A program made the position numbers and the translations under genes. Below are positions 25,624 through 34,193 of a stretch of DNA of 64,000 nucleotides, piece by piece. Within the stretch, counting starts at the first letter, position 1, and each line of letters starts with the position of its first letter. Source of the DNA: Acidimicrobiaceae bacterium (GTDB taxonomy: Bacteria; Actinomycetota; Acidimicrobiia; Acidimicrobiales; RAAP-2). Where the stretch lies: assembly GCA_003167415.1 (NCBI GenBank), contig PMTF01000017.1, positions 43,003 to 107,002 of the forward strand, written 5' to 3'. Under the pieces are notes generated by a model that was not told the origin of the DNA, did no database searches, and saw only the letters and a program-made list of their open reading frames with translations.

Positions 25624-26850
25624 ATGACAGACGTCACACTTCCGTCGCTCGGTGAATCGGTCACCGAAGGAATCATCACCCAGTGGTTCAAAAAGGTGGG
25701 CGACGTGGTCGCGCGTGACGAGCCACTCTTCGAAGTATCGACGGACAAAGTTGACTCCGAGATGCCTTCGCCGGCGGCAGGCGTCTTAACTCAAATCCTC
25801 GCCGAAGAGGGCGACACCGTGGAAACCGGTTCGCGTGTTGCCGTCATCGAAGAGTCCCGTACGGCGACGCCGAGCGTGCCGAGCGTGCCGAGCATGCCGA
25901 GCATGCCGAGCGAAACGAGCGCGCCGATTGACGACCAACCGCGACCGCAACCGGTCGCGGCTGTATTGCCGTCAAGTCCACCGCCAGTCGTTACCAAGGG
26001 TGATGACACGTCCAATGGCATCGTGGTGTCGCCGGTCGTTCGAAGGATCCTTGCCGACGGTGGCGTTGAGCCATCAACCCTCCAGGGCAGTGGTCCGGGA
26101 GGGTTGATCACCCGACGTGACGCCGAGAAGGCTGTCCTGGACGGTCCCACCGAAGAGTTAGTCGTCGCGCTTTCTAACGGTCGACGTCGCATGGGCCAGC
26201 ACATGGCAGTCTCAGCCCAGGTCACCCCACACGGATTCGTAGCCATTGAGGCCGACGGCGCCGTCTTCGCCAAGCTCGACGCGCTGGGTCGCTCGACGCG
26301 CGACGGCGTCACGATCACCGACGAAATGCTGGTGAGCCTGGCCGCCGTACGGGCCCTAGCGGAGTTCGAATTTCTGAATGCGACCTTCACTGGTGAGGAG
26401 CTCGTCGTGCACCGTACGGTCAGTCTCGGTCTCGTTCGATCGGTGGCCGAAGACGGCATGCTGGTGCCGGTCGTTCACGCCGCGGCGGGTTTGACGCTCC
26501 GGGCACTCGCCCGTCGCGTGAGTGAGCTTGACGAACGCGTGGCCTCTCGTCATCTCACGACCGATGATCTCATGGGCGGGACCTTCACGGTGCTCGGTGC
26601 ACCGAGCACCCACACTCTATGGTCCGAACCAATCATCATTCAGCCCCAGGTCGCTGTGCTCTCAGTGGGAGCCGTACGCGAGGTGCCCGTCGTGGTCACT
26701 GAAGGTGACGTCGTCACTCTCGGCGCCGGACGTCGACTCGTCCTGGGTCTCACCTTCGACCACCGGATCTGTGAACCGGTGGTCGCGGCGAGCTACCTCG
26801 AACGAGTCGGTCAGTTACTGGCGGGACTCGACGTCGAAGGCGAGCGCTAG
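25624..26850 (+). CDS. Dihydrolipoamide acyltransferase (E2) with atypical active-site motif
   Basis: 408 residues. One lipoyl domain (1-76) with the modified Lys in STDKVDSEMPSP at about residue 42; a Pro/Ser linker with a repeated VPS/MPS unit (about 84-97); a peripheral subunit-binding domain (about 138-175, VVSPVVRRIL...GPGGLITRRDAEKAV); then the acyltransferase core. The core keeps GTFTVLGAPSTH and LTFDHRICEP, but the usual DHRxxDG has become DHRICEP: the His is kept while Asp-Gly is Glu-Pro. Activity may therefore be altered or structural. Which 2-oxoacid complex it belongs to is not evident. Stop and the lipBA start are adjacent (TAG ATG). Confidence 0.88.
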   Translation: MTDVTLPSLGESVTEGIITQWFKKVGDVVARDEPLFEVSTDKVDSEMPSPAAGVLTQILAEEGDTVETGSRVAVIEESRTATPSVPSVPSMPSMPSETSAPIDDQPRPQPVAAVLPSSPPPVVTKGDDTSNGIVVSPVVRRILADGGVEPSTLQGSGPGGLITRRDAEKAVLDGPTEELVVALSNGRRRMGQHMAVSAQVTPHGFVAIEADGAVFAKLDALGRSTRDGVTITDEMLVSLAAVRALAEFEFLNATFTGEELVVHRTVSLGLVRSVAEDGMLVPVVHAAAGLTLRALARRVSELDERVASRHLTTDDLMGGTFTVLGAPSTHTLWSEPIIIQPQVAVLSVGAVREVPVVVTEGDVVTLGAGRRLVLGLTFDHRICEPVVAASYLERVGQLLAGLDVEGER

Positions 26851-28476
26851 ATGTTACGCCGACGCCACCTCGGGCGGATCTCCTTCGCCGAGGCCAATGA
26901 CTTCCAACGCGCGTTGCTTCAGTCGAGTGACGACTACATCTTGGTGTTCGAACACCCACCGACCTATACGCGAGGCATCCGGACCCAAGAAGAACACTTC
27001 TTGGTCCCGCCGGAGTCGCTCAAAGCGGTCGTCATCGACGCCGACCGCGGCGGGGACGTCACGTATCACGCGCCCGGTCAGGTCGTCGCGTGGGCCATTG
27101 TCACAGTCGATGATGATCCGTCGGCCGGCAAACTTCACGTCACTCGATTGGAAGACGCCGTCATTGCGACCGTGCGTCACTTCGACCCTCAGGGTCGACT
27201 GGGTCGAGTCGATCGGCTGGACGGCTATCCCGGTGTCTGGGCCGACGTCGACGGTCTGCCGTCCAAAATCGCCGCGGTCGGCGTGCGAACCGAGAGAAAT
27301 AAACTCGGGCTTCGCCGAACGCTTCACGGTGTCGCGTTGAACGTCGACATCGACATGGAGGGATTCAAGGCCATCGTCCCGTGCGGCATCGCGGACAAGC
27401 CGGTCGCTTCGATGACGTCACTCGGCCTCCAAATCAGCGCGTTGGACGTCGACGAGCGCCTCGGGGTCGAACTGGAAGAACGTCTCGGGGGACCGGCTCG
27501 CGTCGCGCGCGTCGAACGAAGTCCGGCGTCGATCAGTGCCGAGCGACCGATGTTGCGACGACTGCGCCGGGCCGGAGTCGATCCCGAGGCGGGCGTGCCG
27601 ATTCGCAGCCGCAAGCCCGAATGGTTGCGCATCGAAGCGCACATGGGAGAGGAGTATCAGTCGTTGCGCACGCTCACCGAAGACCTTCGACTCGTGACGG
27701 TCTGTGAGGAAGCGGGCTGCCCGAACATCTTCGAATGCTGGTCGGCCGGGACCGCAACGTTCATGGTGAACGGTGAACGCTGCACACGGGCGTGCGGCTT
27801 CTGTCTCATCGATACGCGAAAGCCCTTCGCGCTCGACCCGACCGAACCCGAACGAGTCGCCGAAGCGGTGGTGCGACTGAATCTGGCGCACGCGGTGATC
27901 ACCTGTGTGGCGCGCGACGACCTAGCCGACGGTGGCGCCGGCGCGATCGCTGCGACGATACGCGCCATTCGCGAACGCTCACCCGAAACCAACGTCGAAG
28001 TCCTCACCAGCGACCTCAAAGGGGACGCGACGTCGTTGCAACTGATCATCGACGCGCAGCCCGACGTCTTGAACCACAACGTCGAGACGGTCGCTCGGTT
28101 GCAACGTGCCGTGCGACCGAGCGCCGGGTACTTACGCTCACTCACCGTCCTGGCGCGCAGCGTGCGCGCCGGTCTCACCACGAAATCCGGGTTGATGGTG
28201 GGGCTCGGTGAGAGCGTCGGCGAGGTCGAAGAGACGCTGGCCGACATGGCGGCCGTCGGGGTGTCGATCGCGACGATCGGACAGTACCTGCGTCCCACTG
28301 CCGAACACTTGCCGGTGGCGCGGTGGTGGGAACCCTGGGAGTTCGTCGACCTCGCCGAGCGGGGACGGCGCCTGGGTCTCAAGCACGTCCAGTCCTCGCC
28401 TCTCACCCGATCGAGCTATCACGCCCGCGAAGCCCTGAATGACGCCACGCCGGTGACGGCTCCGCATCGTCGCTAG
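26851..28476 (+). CDS. LipB-LipA fusion: octanoyltransferase plus lipoyl synthase
   Basis: 541 residues in one frame. Residues 1 to about 215 are LipB: FEHPPTYTRG, RGGDVTYHAPGQ (67-77), Lys139 in SKIAAVGVR and the acyl-carrying Cys178 in VPCGI. From about 235 on is LipA: auxiliary-cluster Cys285, Cys290 and Cys296 (C-X4-C-X5-C), radical-SAM CTRACGFC (311, 315, 318), GLGES, and the final RSSYHA (520-525) that ligates the auxiliary cluster. So both halves look active. LipB moves octanoyl from acyl carrier protein to lipoyl domains, LipA inserts two sulfurs. ATG at 27551 (MLRRLRRAG) could be an internal LipA start. It follows E2 directly. Confidence 0.95.
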   Translation: MLRRRHLGRISFAEANDFQRALLQSSDDYILVFEHPPTYTRGIRTQEEHFLVPPESLKAVVIDADRGGDVTYHAPGQVVAWAIVTVDDDPSAGKLHVTRLEDAVIATVRHFDPQGRLGRVDRLDGYPGVWADVDGLPSKIAAVGVRTERNKLGLRRTLHGVALNVDIDMEGFKAIVPCGIADKPVASMTSLGLQISALDVDERLGVELEERLGGPARVARVERSPASISAERPMLRRLRRAGVDPEAGVPIRSRKPEWLRIEAHMGEEYQSLRTLTEDLRLVTVCEEAGCPNIFECWSAGTATFMVNGERCTRACGFCLIDTRKPFALDPTEPERVAEAVVRLNLAHAVITCVARDDLADGGAGAIAATIRAIRERSPETNVEVLTSDLKGDATSLQLIIDAQPDVLNHNVETVARLQRAVRPSAGYLRSLTVLARSVRAGLTTKSGLMVGLGESVGEVEETLADMAAVGVSIATIGQYLRPTAEHLPVARWWEPWEFVDLAERGRRLGLKHVQSSPLTRSSYHAREALNDATPVTAPHRR

Positions 28477-28574
28477 CCGGGCGTTTTTTCCGTTAACCAA
28501 GTTGGTACCGAGAGGTCACCGGGAGTTCGACCTCGACCGTGCGAGGTGTCGGGGTGCTGTGGAATAATGCCGCT

Positions 28575-29339
28575 ATGCCAAAACTTGAAGATCACATTGT
28601 AGGAGTACCGAACTGGGTTGACGTCACGGTCGAGACCATCGAACAACGTGACGCACTCATGTCGTTCTTCACCTCGCTCTACGGATGGACGTGGGAGGTC
28701 GGCGGCGAAGAAATGGGTCACTATTCAATCGCCCAGTATGAGGGCGCCCCGGTGTTCGGTGTAGGAGTGGGACCAGGCGGCGCGGGCGCAATGGTGCCGT
28801 ACTTCGCCACCGACGACATCAACGCCACCGCGGCCAAAGCGGCCGAGCTCGGTGGCACCGTCATCATGGGACCGATGGAAGTACCCGAAGCCGGCACCAT
28901 GGCCTTGGTCACGGATCCGACGGGGGCCGTCCACGGCCTATGGCAGGCGGGTAACTTCAAGGGCTTCGGCGTAGCCTACGAGGCCAACGCGGCGGGGTGG
29001 TTCGACCACGCGTCCAGTGACCCGGCCGCCGCCGCGGCCTACTACCAGGGGTTGACCGGTCACAGCGTAATCGAGCCGGAACCGGGAATGCGGGTGCTCA
29101 GCGCCGGCGAGCAGTGGTTCGCGAGTGTCTCGGAGAACCAGGTTGACGAGCGTACGACCGCGCAGTGGAACTCGATCTACGTCGTCGAGACGCTAGAGGC
29201 GGCGCGAAACAAGATTCGCGAACTCGGCGGCACCATCGTGCTCGAAGAGATGCCCGTGCCGGGCAGCGCGATCTCGGTCTTCGTCGAGCCGGTGATGAAA
29301 ACCGCGATCACGATCATGGGTGCCGGAAGTCACGAGTAA
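28575..29339 (+). CDS. Two-domain VOC-family (glyoxalase/dioxygenase fold) protein
   Basis: 254 residues from the ATG at 28575; the frame is open further up but AATAAT (28563-28568) six bases before this ATG supports it. Two repeats of the beta-alpha-beta-beta-beta unit: the first begins NWVDVTVETIEQRDALMSFF and ends TDPTGAVHGLW, the second begins AGWFDHASSDPAAAAAYY and ends VPGSAISVFVEP. This resembles the hydroxylase-type VOC proteins of Streptomyces. Metal ligands are poorly conserved, so it may bind rather than convert small molecules. No specific partner in the neighbourhood. Confidence 0.8.
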   Translation: MPKLEDHIVGVPNWVDVTVETIEQRDALMSFFTSLYGWTWEVGGEEMGHYSIAQYEGAPVFGVGVGPGGAGAMVPYFATDDINATAAKAAELGGTVIMGPMEVPEAGTMALVTDPTGAVHGLWQAGNFKGFGVAYEANAAGWFDHASSDPAAAAAYYQGLTGHSVIEPEPGMRVLSAGEQWFASVSENQVDERTTAQWNSIYVVETLEAARNKIRELGGTIVLEEMPVPGSAISVFVEPVMKTAITIMGAGSHE

Positions 29340-29432
29340 CCCTCGTTGCGCGTTGCCTGATTTCACGCGGCTCTTGGGTTACGCCTTTCGAGTCCCGTCC
29401 CGTCGCAGATTCCACCGATACTATTGGCCCAC

Positions 29433-29927
29433 ATGGACTCCTTCAGACGCTGTCGTCGCAGAGTTCACGGTTCGTGCCGCGAGCAGGGGAGTGCGTTGCT
29501 CGGAATGCTGCTCAGTGTCATTGTCTTGGGCGTGATGGTCGTGATCATGCTCAACACCCTCGGCGGCTCGCCATCGGGTACGGGCACGGGCACCACGATT
29601 CCCGGCGCGACCACGACGACGGAGCCCGCGACGGCCGAGAGTGGCGCGCAGGAGGCCGCCGCCTCGGCCTGCCAGGCGAACTACCTGGCCATTGCGACGG
29701 CACTCGCCGACTACCGCTCGCTCAATGGTTCGTGGCCCGCAGCCGGAGCCACGTGGGCGACGGCGGCGGCCAACGGCGGTCCATACCTGCAGGTCTGGCC
29801 CGAGAGTGCGCCCTACTACTCGATCACCTGGAACGGAGCGCAGTTGAGCGTCATCCCCGTGAGGGGTGCGTCCTCGCACGGATCGGACGGCGCCAGTTCT
29901 CCCAAGTCCGGCTGCTTCGCGGCTTGA
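29433..29927 (+). CDS. Orphan prepilin-like protein
   Basis: 164 residues. A short basic leader (FRRCRRRVHGSCREQG) precedes a hydrophobic segment SALLGMLLSVIVLGVMVVIML (about 20-42), as in class III or G-type prepilins, with likely cleavage after Gly19; the usual Glu at position +5 of the mature protein is Gly here. A Thr-rich linker leads to a globular domain with ACQANYLAIATALADYRSLNGSWP, like the pseudopilin GspG pattern. Two Cys may form a disulfide. No other pilus gene is nearby. TACTAT (29419-29424) is a likely -10; ATG at 29433 chosen over TTG at 29424. Confidence 0.6.
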   Translation: MDSFRRCRRRVHGSCREQGSALLGMLLSVIVLGVMVVIMLNTLGGSPSGTGTGTTIPGATTTTEPATAESGAQEAAASACQANYLAIATALADYRSLNGSWPAAGATWATAAANGGPYLQVWPESAPYYSITWNGAQLSVIPVRGASSHGSDGASSPKSGCFAA

Positions 29928-30083
29928 ACAGCTCGACTAACCTAGACCCCTGAATTCGGACTACGTGTCGGGTGTTGTCGAGTATCGCTGCTAATAGTGC
30001 AGGAGTTTGAACGTTCTTCGGGAAGCGGACGGTCGACGGCATTAGAGGTTCGTCGTCCGCCTCACGCGACCGAGTGGACGAAG

Positions 30084-33000
30084 TTACGCCACGAAGTACT
30101 TGGCCATCGGGTGAGAACAGATGATCGCGTCGGTGGTCTGTTCGGGATGAAGTTGGAAGCCCTCAGATACCGTGACGCCGATGCGCTCACTCTCGAGTAG
30201 TTGGGCGACCTTGGCGTTGTCGGTGAGATCGGGGCAGGCGGGATATCCCCACGAGTAGCGTCCCCCTCGGTACTGCTGACGAAAGAGTCCCGTCAACGTC
30301 GGGCCGTCTTCTTCGACGAAGCCGAGTTCGCCCCTGATGCGCTTGTGCCACATCTCGGCCAGTGCCTCGGCCATCTCGACGCCGAGGCCGTGCAGCATGA
30401 GGTAGTCAGTGTAGTGATTCTCGGCGAAGAGTTCCTGGCATCGCTCGGAGACTCGTGAACCCATGGTGACGAGCATGAAGCTGGCGTAGTCCAGGTCGCT
30501 ACTGTCGACCGATCGATAGAAGTCCGCGATGCAGAGGAACGGCGAGACGATCTGGCGCGGGAAGGTGAAGCGCGCGATCTCTTCAGTGCGAGTGTCGTCG
30601 CCGTAGAGAATGAGGTCATTGCCTTCCGAGGCGGCGGCGTAATGGCCCCACACCACCTGGGGCACGAGGAGTGACTCTTCCTTGGCGATGGCCAACTGCT
30701 CGCGCAAGGTGGCGCTGACGCGCTCTTTGAAGGCCGGGTCGTCCTCCCCGTTCTCGGGCCGAAAGCCCCACTGATTGCGAAAGAGCGCGGTCAGATTGAG
30801 GTACTCGCTGATCTCGTCGACGGACATGCCCTTAGCGACGCGACTGCCAAGGAACGGCGGCGTGAAGATGGGATTGTCGTCTTCGACGTCGGGACTTCGA
30901 CTCGGCAGCCCTTCGGGCACCTCGACGGACTCGCCGCGGATGCGTCGAAAGACCTTCCGTTCGGAGATCTCGCGACCGAAGGTGAGGTCCACTTCGTCGC
31001 TCCGGCGCAGTTCGCCCAACCGGTCCAACACCCGAAGTCCCTCGAAGGCGTCCTTGCCGTAGAACACCCGTCCGCCGTAGACCTGGCGGAGGTCGCGTTC
31101 GACGTAGGTGCGCGTGAGCGCCGCCCCGCCCAGCAGGACCGGGACGTGACTCATGCCCCGCTCGTTCATCAGCTCCAGGTTCTCGCGCATGATCAACGTG
31201 CTTTTCACTAAGAGGCCACTCATCCCGAGGGCGTCCGCCTGGTGCTCTTCGAGGGCGCTCAACATCTCGTTGACCCCGACCTTGATGCCGAGGTTGAAGA
31301 CCTCGTACCCGTTGTTGGTGAGGATGATGTCGACGAGGTTCTTGCCGATGTCGTGCACGTCACCCTTGACGGTGGCGAGCACCACGCGTCCGCGACCGCC
31401 CTGATCGCTCTTTTCCATGTGGGGCTCTAAGTGCGCGACGGCCGACTTCATCGTCTCGGCGCTCTGTAAAACGAAGGGGAGTTGCATCTCACCGGAGGCG
31501 AAAAGGTCGCCGACTTCGCGCATGCCATCGAGGAGGAGCTGGTTGACGATGTCGAGGGGCGCCATGCCCTCGGCCATCGCGGCGTCGAGGTCACCCTCGA
31601 GTCCGACGCGCGCGCCGTCGATGATACGACGCCGTAACCGTTCATTGAGTTCGAGGTCGTCGAGCGAGCTGGTCGACGCGTTGGACGTCGAGACGCCCTC
31701 GTAGAGGCCGAGCAGGACGATGAGCGGGTCGTAGTCATCACTGCGTCGGTCGTAAATGAGATCCAGGCAAACCCGTCGGGCCTCTTCATCAATTCGATTG
31801 AGCGGCAAGAGTTTCGAAGCGTGGACGATGGCGGCGTCCAGACCGGCGTCCGCGCACTCGTGCAAGAAGACGCTGTTCAACACCTGGCGCGCGCCGGGGT
31901 TGAGGCCGAAGGAGATGTTGGAGAGTCCGAGGATCGTGCGCACGCCCGGCAACTCCGCCTTGATCCGTCGAATCGCCTCGATCGTTTCGATGCCGTCACG
32001 CCGCGACTCGATCATTCCGGTCGAGAGGGGCAACGCCAACGTGTCAATGAATATGTCGTGAGGGTCGAGGCCGTAGCGCGAGACGGCGAGGTCGGTGATG
32101 GCGCGCGCGGCGCGGACCTTCCACTCGGCCGTTCGCGCCTGTCCTTCTTCGTCGATGCAGGTCGCGACGACGGCCGCCCCGAACTCGGCGGCGAGTGACA
32201 GGAATCCGTCGAGACGTGTCCCCGGGCCGTCGCCTTCTTCGAGGTTGACCGAGTTGAGGAGGGCCTTGCCCCCGAGCCAGGTCAGTGCCTGACGCGCGAC
32301 CTTGGTCTCGGTCGTGTCGACCATGATCGGCACCGACGACTGCGTGGCCAAGCGACTCATGAGTTCGTTCATGTCGGCGACGCCGTCGGCCCCGGTGTAG
32401 TCGACGCAGACGTCGAGGATGTGCGCACCCTCTTTGATCTGGTCTCGGCCGATACCGACGCACGTATCCCAGTCGCCTTCGAGCATGGCGTCACGGAACT
32501 TCTTGGACCCGTTCGCGTTGGTTCGTTCGCCGACCAACAACACCGACCGGTCCTGTTGGTAGTTCGTCGCCGAGTAGATCGACGCTACGGCTGGCTCGAG
32601 TGTCGCCGAACGCGCCGCGGGCGTGAGTAGGCGCACGACCTCGACGACGCGCGCGACATGTTCGGGCGTCGTACCGCAACAGCCCCCGACGACCTGCACG
32701 CCGTATTCGGTGACGAACTTCGAGAGGTGCTCGGCCAGCGCGTCGGGCGTGAGGTCGTAGTGCATCCGGCCGTCGACGACGCTCGGGAGTCCGGCGTTGG
32801 GCAGACACGAGAGCGGCATGGGCGAGGATTCGCAGAGAGCACGCAGTGGTTCGTACATCTCGACCGGTCCGGTCGCGCAGTTCAGTCCCAGGACGTCCAC
32901 GCCGAGCGGACTGAGCGCCGTGAGCGCGGCCCCGATCTCGGTGCCGGGCAGCATCCGACCCGTGAGTTCGATCGTGACCTGGGCCTGAATCGGCACCACG

Positions 33001-33590
33001 CGCCCGTGGCGGACCATCGCGCGATGACACGCCGCGATGGCGGCCTTGCCCGAGAGCAAGTCGTAGACCGTCTCGACGATGAGCAGGTCGACACCGCCTT
33101 CGAGAAGCCCGAGGGCCATCTCCTCGTAACTCGCCGAGAGGTCGTCGTAGGTGATCTGACCGAGCGACGGGAACTTGGTCCCCGGGCCCACCGAGCCGGC
33201 GACGAATCGCGGCGATCCAGGACTGGCGTAGGAATCAGCGACGCGTCGAGCTATCTGGGCCGACACCATCGCCAGCTCGAAGGATCGCTCGGCGATCCCG
33301 TATTCGGCGAGCACGACCGAAAAGGCGCCGAAGGAGTCGGTCTCGATGACGTCGGCTCCGACGTCCAAGAACGAGCGGTGGAGCTGTTCGACGGCGTCCG
33401 GTTTCGTGACGACGAGAATCTCGTTGCATCCTTCGAATGCCGCGCCCCCGAAGTCGTCCGCGTGCAGGTCCTGGAGTTGGAAGTTCGTCCCGGTCGCTCC
33501 GTCGTAGATGAGGACTCGTTCGCGAAGTGCGCTGAGGTAAGGATCGTTCGCGCTCGGTCGAGCGAAAGGGGGACGTGGGGGGGACTCCAT
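30084..33590 (-). CDS. metH: Cobalamin-dependent methionine synthase MetH
   Basis: 1168 residues, near full length. The homocysteine domain has YDGATGTNFQ, GLNCATGP and GGCCGTTPEHV with the three Zn Cys; the folate domain starts VGERTNANGSKKF; the cap and B12 domain has VKGDVHDIGKNLVDIIL with the Co-binding His and GMSGLLVKS; the activation domain ends with RGGRYSWGYPACPDL. The enzyme methylates homocysteine from 5-methyltetrahydrofolate. The ATG at 33590 is taken; the longer frame up to 33749 is antisense to the divergent gene. The 47 bases to that gene leave no space for a cobalamin riboswitch in front of metH. Confidence 0.96.
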   Translation of the reverse strand: MESPPRPPFARPSANDPYLSALRERVLIYDGATGTNFQLQDLHADDFGGAAFEGCNEILVVTKPDAVEQLHRSFLDVGADVIETDSFGAFSVVLAEYGIAERSFELAMVSAQIARRVADSYASPGSPRFVAGSVGPGTKFPSLGQITYDDLSASYEEMALGLLEGGVDLLIVETVYDLLSGKAAIAACHRAMVRHGRVVPIQAQVTIELTGRMLPGTEIGAALTALSPLGVDVLGLNCATGPVEMYEPLRALCESSPMPLSCLPNAGLPSVVDGRMHYDLTPDALAEHLSKFVTEYGVQVVGGCCGTTPEHVARVVEVVRLLTPAARSATLEPAVASIYSATNYQQDRSVLLVGERTNANGSKKFRDAMLEGDWDTCVGIGRDQIKEGAHILDVCVDYTGADGVADMNELMSRLATQSSVPIMVDTTETKVARQALTWLGGKALLNSVNLEEGDGPGTRLDGFLSLAAEFGAAVVATCIDEEGQARTAEWKVRAARAITDLAVSRYGLDPHDIFIDTLALPLSTGMIESRRDGIETIEAIRRIKAELPGVRTILGLSNISFGLNPGARQVLNSVFLHECADAGLDAAIVHASKLLPLNRIDEEARRVCLDLIYDRRSDDYDPLIVLLGLYEGVSTSNASTSSLDDLELNERLRRRIIDGARVGLEGDLDAAMAEGMAPLDIVNQLLLDGMREVGDLFASGEMQLPFVLQSAETMKSAVAHLEPHMEKSDQGGRGRVVLATVKGDVHDIGKNLVDIILTNNGYEVFNLGIKVGVNEMLSALEEHQADALGMSGLLVKSTLIMRENLELMNERGMSHVPVLLGGAALTRTYVERDLRQVYGGRVFYGKDAFEGLRVLDRLGELRRSDEVDLTFGREISERKVFRRIRGESVEVPEGLPSRSPDVEDDNPIFTPPFLGSRVAKGMSVDEISEYLNLTALFRNQWGFRPENGEDDPAFKERVSATLREQLAIAKEESLLVPQVVWGHYAAASEGNDLILYGDDTRTEEIARFTFPRQIVSPFLCIADFYRSVDSSDLDYASFMLVTMGSRVSERCQELFAENHYTDYLMLHGLGVEMAEALAEMWHKRIRGELGFVEEDGPTLTGLFRQQYRGGRYSWGYPACPDLTDNAKVAQLLESERIGVTVSEGFQLHPEQTTDAIICSHPMAKYFVA

Positions 33591-33625
33591 TGAGTGTTCA
33601 GGATACCCGTACGCCCGCAAATCAC

Positions 33626-33631
33626 TACGCT
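33626..33631 (+). promoter_or_regulatory. -10 element TACGCT, leaderless type
   Basis: TACGCT ends six bases before the GTG of the adenosyltransferase gene at 33638 and identifies that start. The same hexamer precedes tldD. Confidence 0.45.
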
Positions 33632-33637
33632 TGCGAC

Positions 33638-34180
33638 GTGAAGATCTACACCCGTGACGGTGACGACGGCACCACCGGTCTTTATTTCGGAGGTCGAGCG
33701 AGCAAGAGCTCGGACCAGATCGACGTGAACGGTGAAGTCGACGAAGCACAGTCGACCCTCGGTTGGGCTCGCTCGCTCACGGAGCCGGGTTCGCGACTGA
33801 ACGAACTTCTCATCAGCGTCGAACGCGACCTCTGGGTCCTCATGGCCGAGGTCGCCACCGCGCCGGACAATCGCCACAAACTCGCGCCCGACAAGACCCT
33901 CGTCACGACCGAGATGATCGCCCGGCTCGAAGCCGAGATTGACGCGCTGTCCGCGGAGATCGAGATGCCCAAAGAGTTCGTCGTCCCCGGGGAGAATCAA
34001 CTCTCCGCGACACTCGACGTCGCGCGTACCGTGATTCGGCGCGCGGAACGGGTGGCCGTGGGCTATCCGCTCGAAGACTCCTTCGTCGTCGCGTACCTCA
34101 ACAGGCTGAGCGACCTCGCCTGGACGATGGCGCGCTTCGCCGAAGGCTCGCAGCACCGAACCGCCAGAATTCACCACTAA
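33638..34180 (+). CDS. PduO-type cob(I)alamin adenosyltransferase
   Basis: 180 residues from the GTG at 33638. KIYTRDGDDGTTGLYFGGRASK is the ATP-binding start of PduO/MMAB proteins (TRxGDxGxT), and FVVPGENQLSATLDVARTVIRRAER is the second conserved helix pair with the RxxxRRAER signature. The enzyme transfers adenosyl from ATP to Co(I) of B12. It probably supplies adenosylcobalamin to the methylmalonyl-CoA mutase 3.5 kb away and sits back to back with metH. The start of the frame listed further upstream lacks conservation. Confidence 0.92.
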   Translation: MKIYTRDGDDGTTGLYFGGRASKSSDQIDVNGEVDEAQSTLGWARSLTEPGSRLNELLISVERDLWVLMAEVATAPDNRHKLAPDKTLVTTEMIARLEAEIDALSAEIEMPKEFVVPGENQLSATLDVARTVIRRAERVAVGYPLEDSFVVAYLNRLSDLAWTMARFAEGSQHRTARIHH

Positions 34181-34193
34181 AAGAGGACACCGT

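Noticed and set aside
25876..25922. Tandem repeat (CCGAGCGTG/CCGAGCATG units) as a separate repeat element
   Set aside because: It is the codon-level repeat of the VPS/MPS linker in the E2 protein and is explained by that linker.
28477..28500. Rho-independent terminator after lipBA (T6 run at 28486-28491)
   Set aside because: The T run is there, but the sequence before it does not form a convincing stem.
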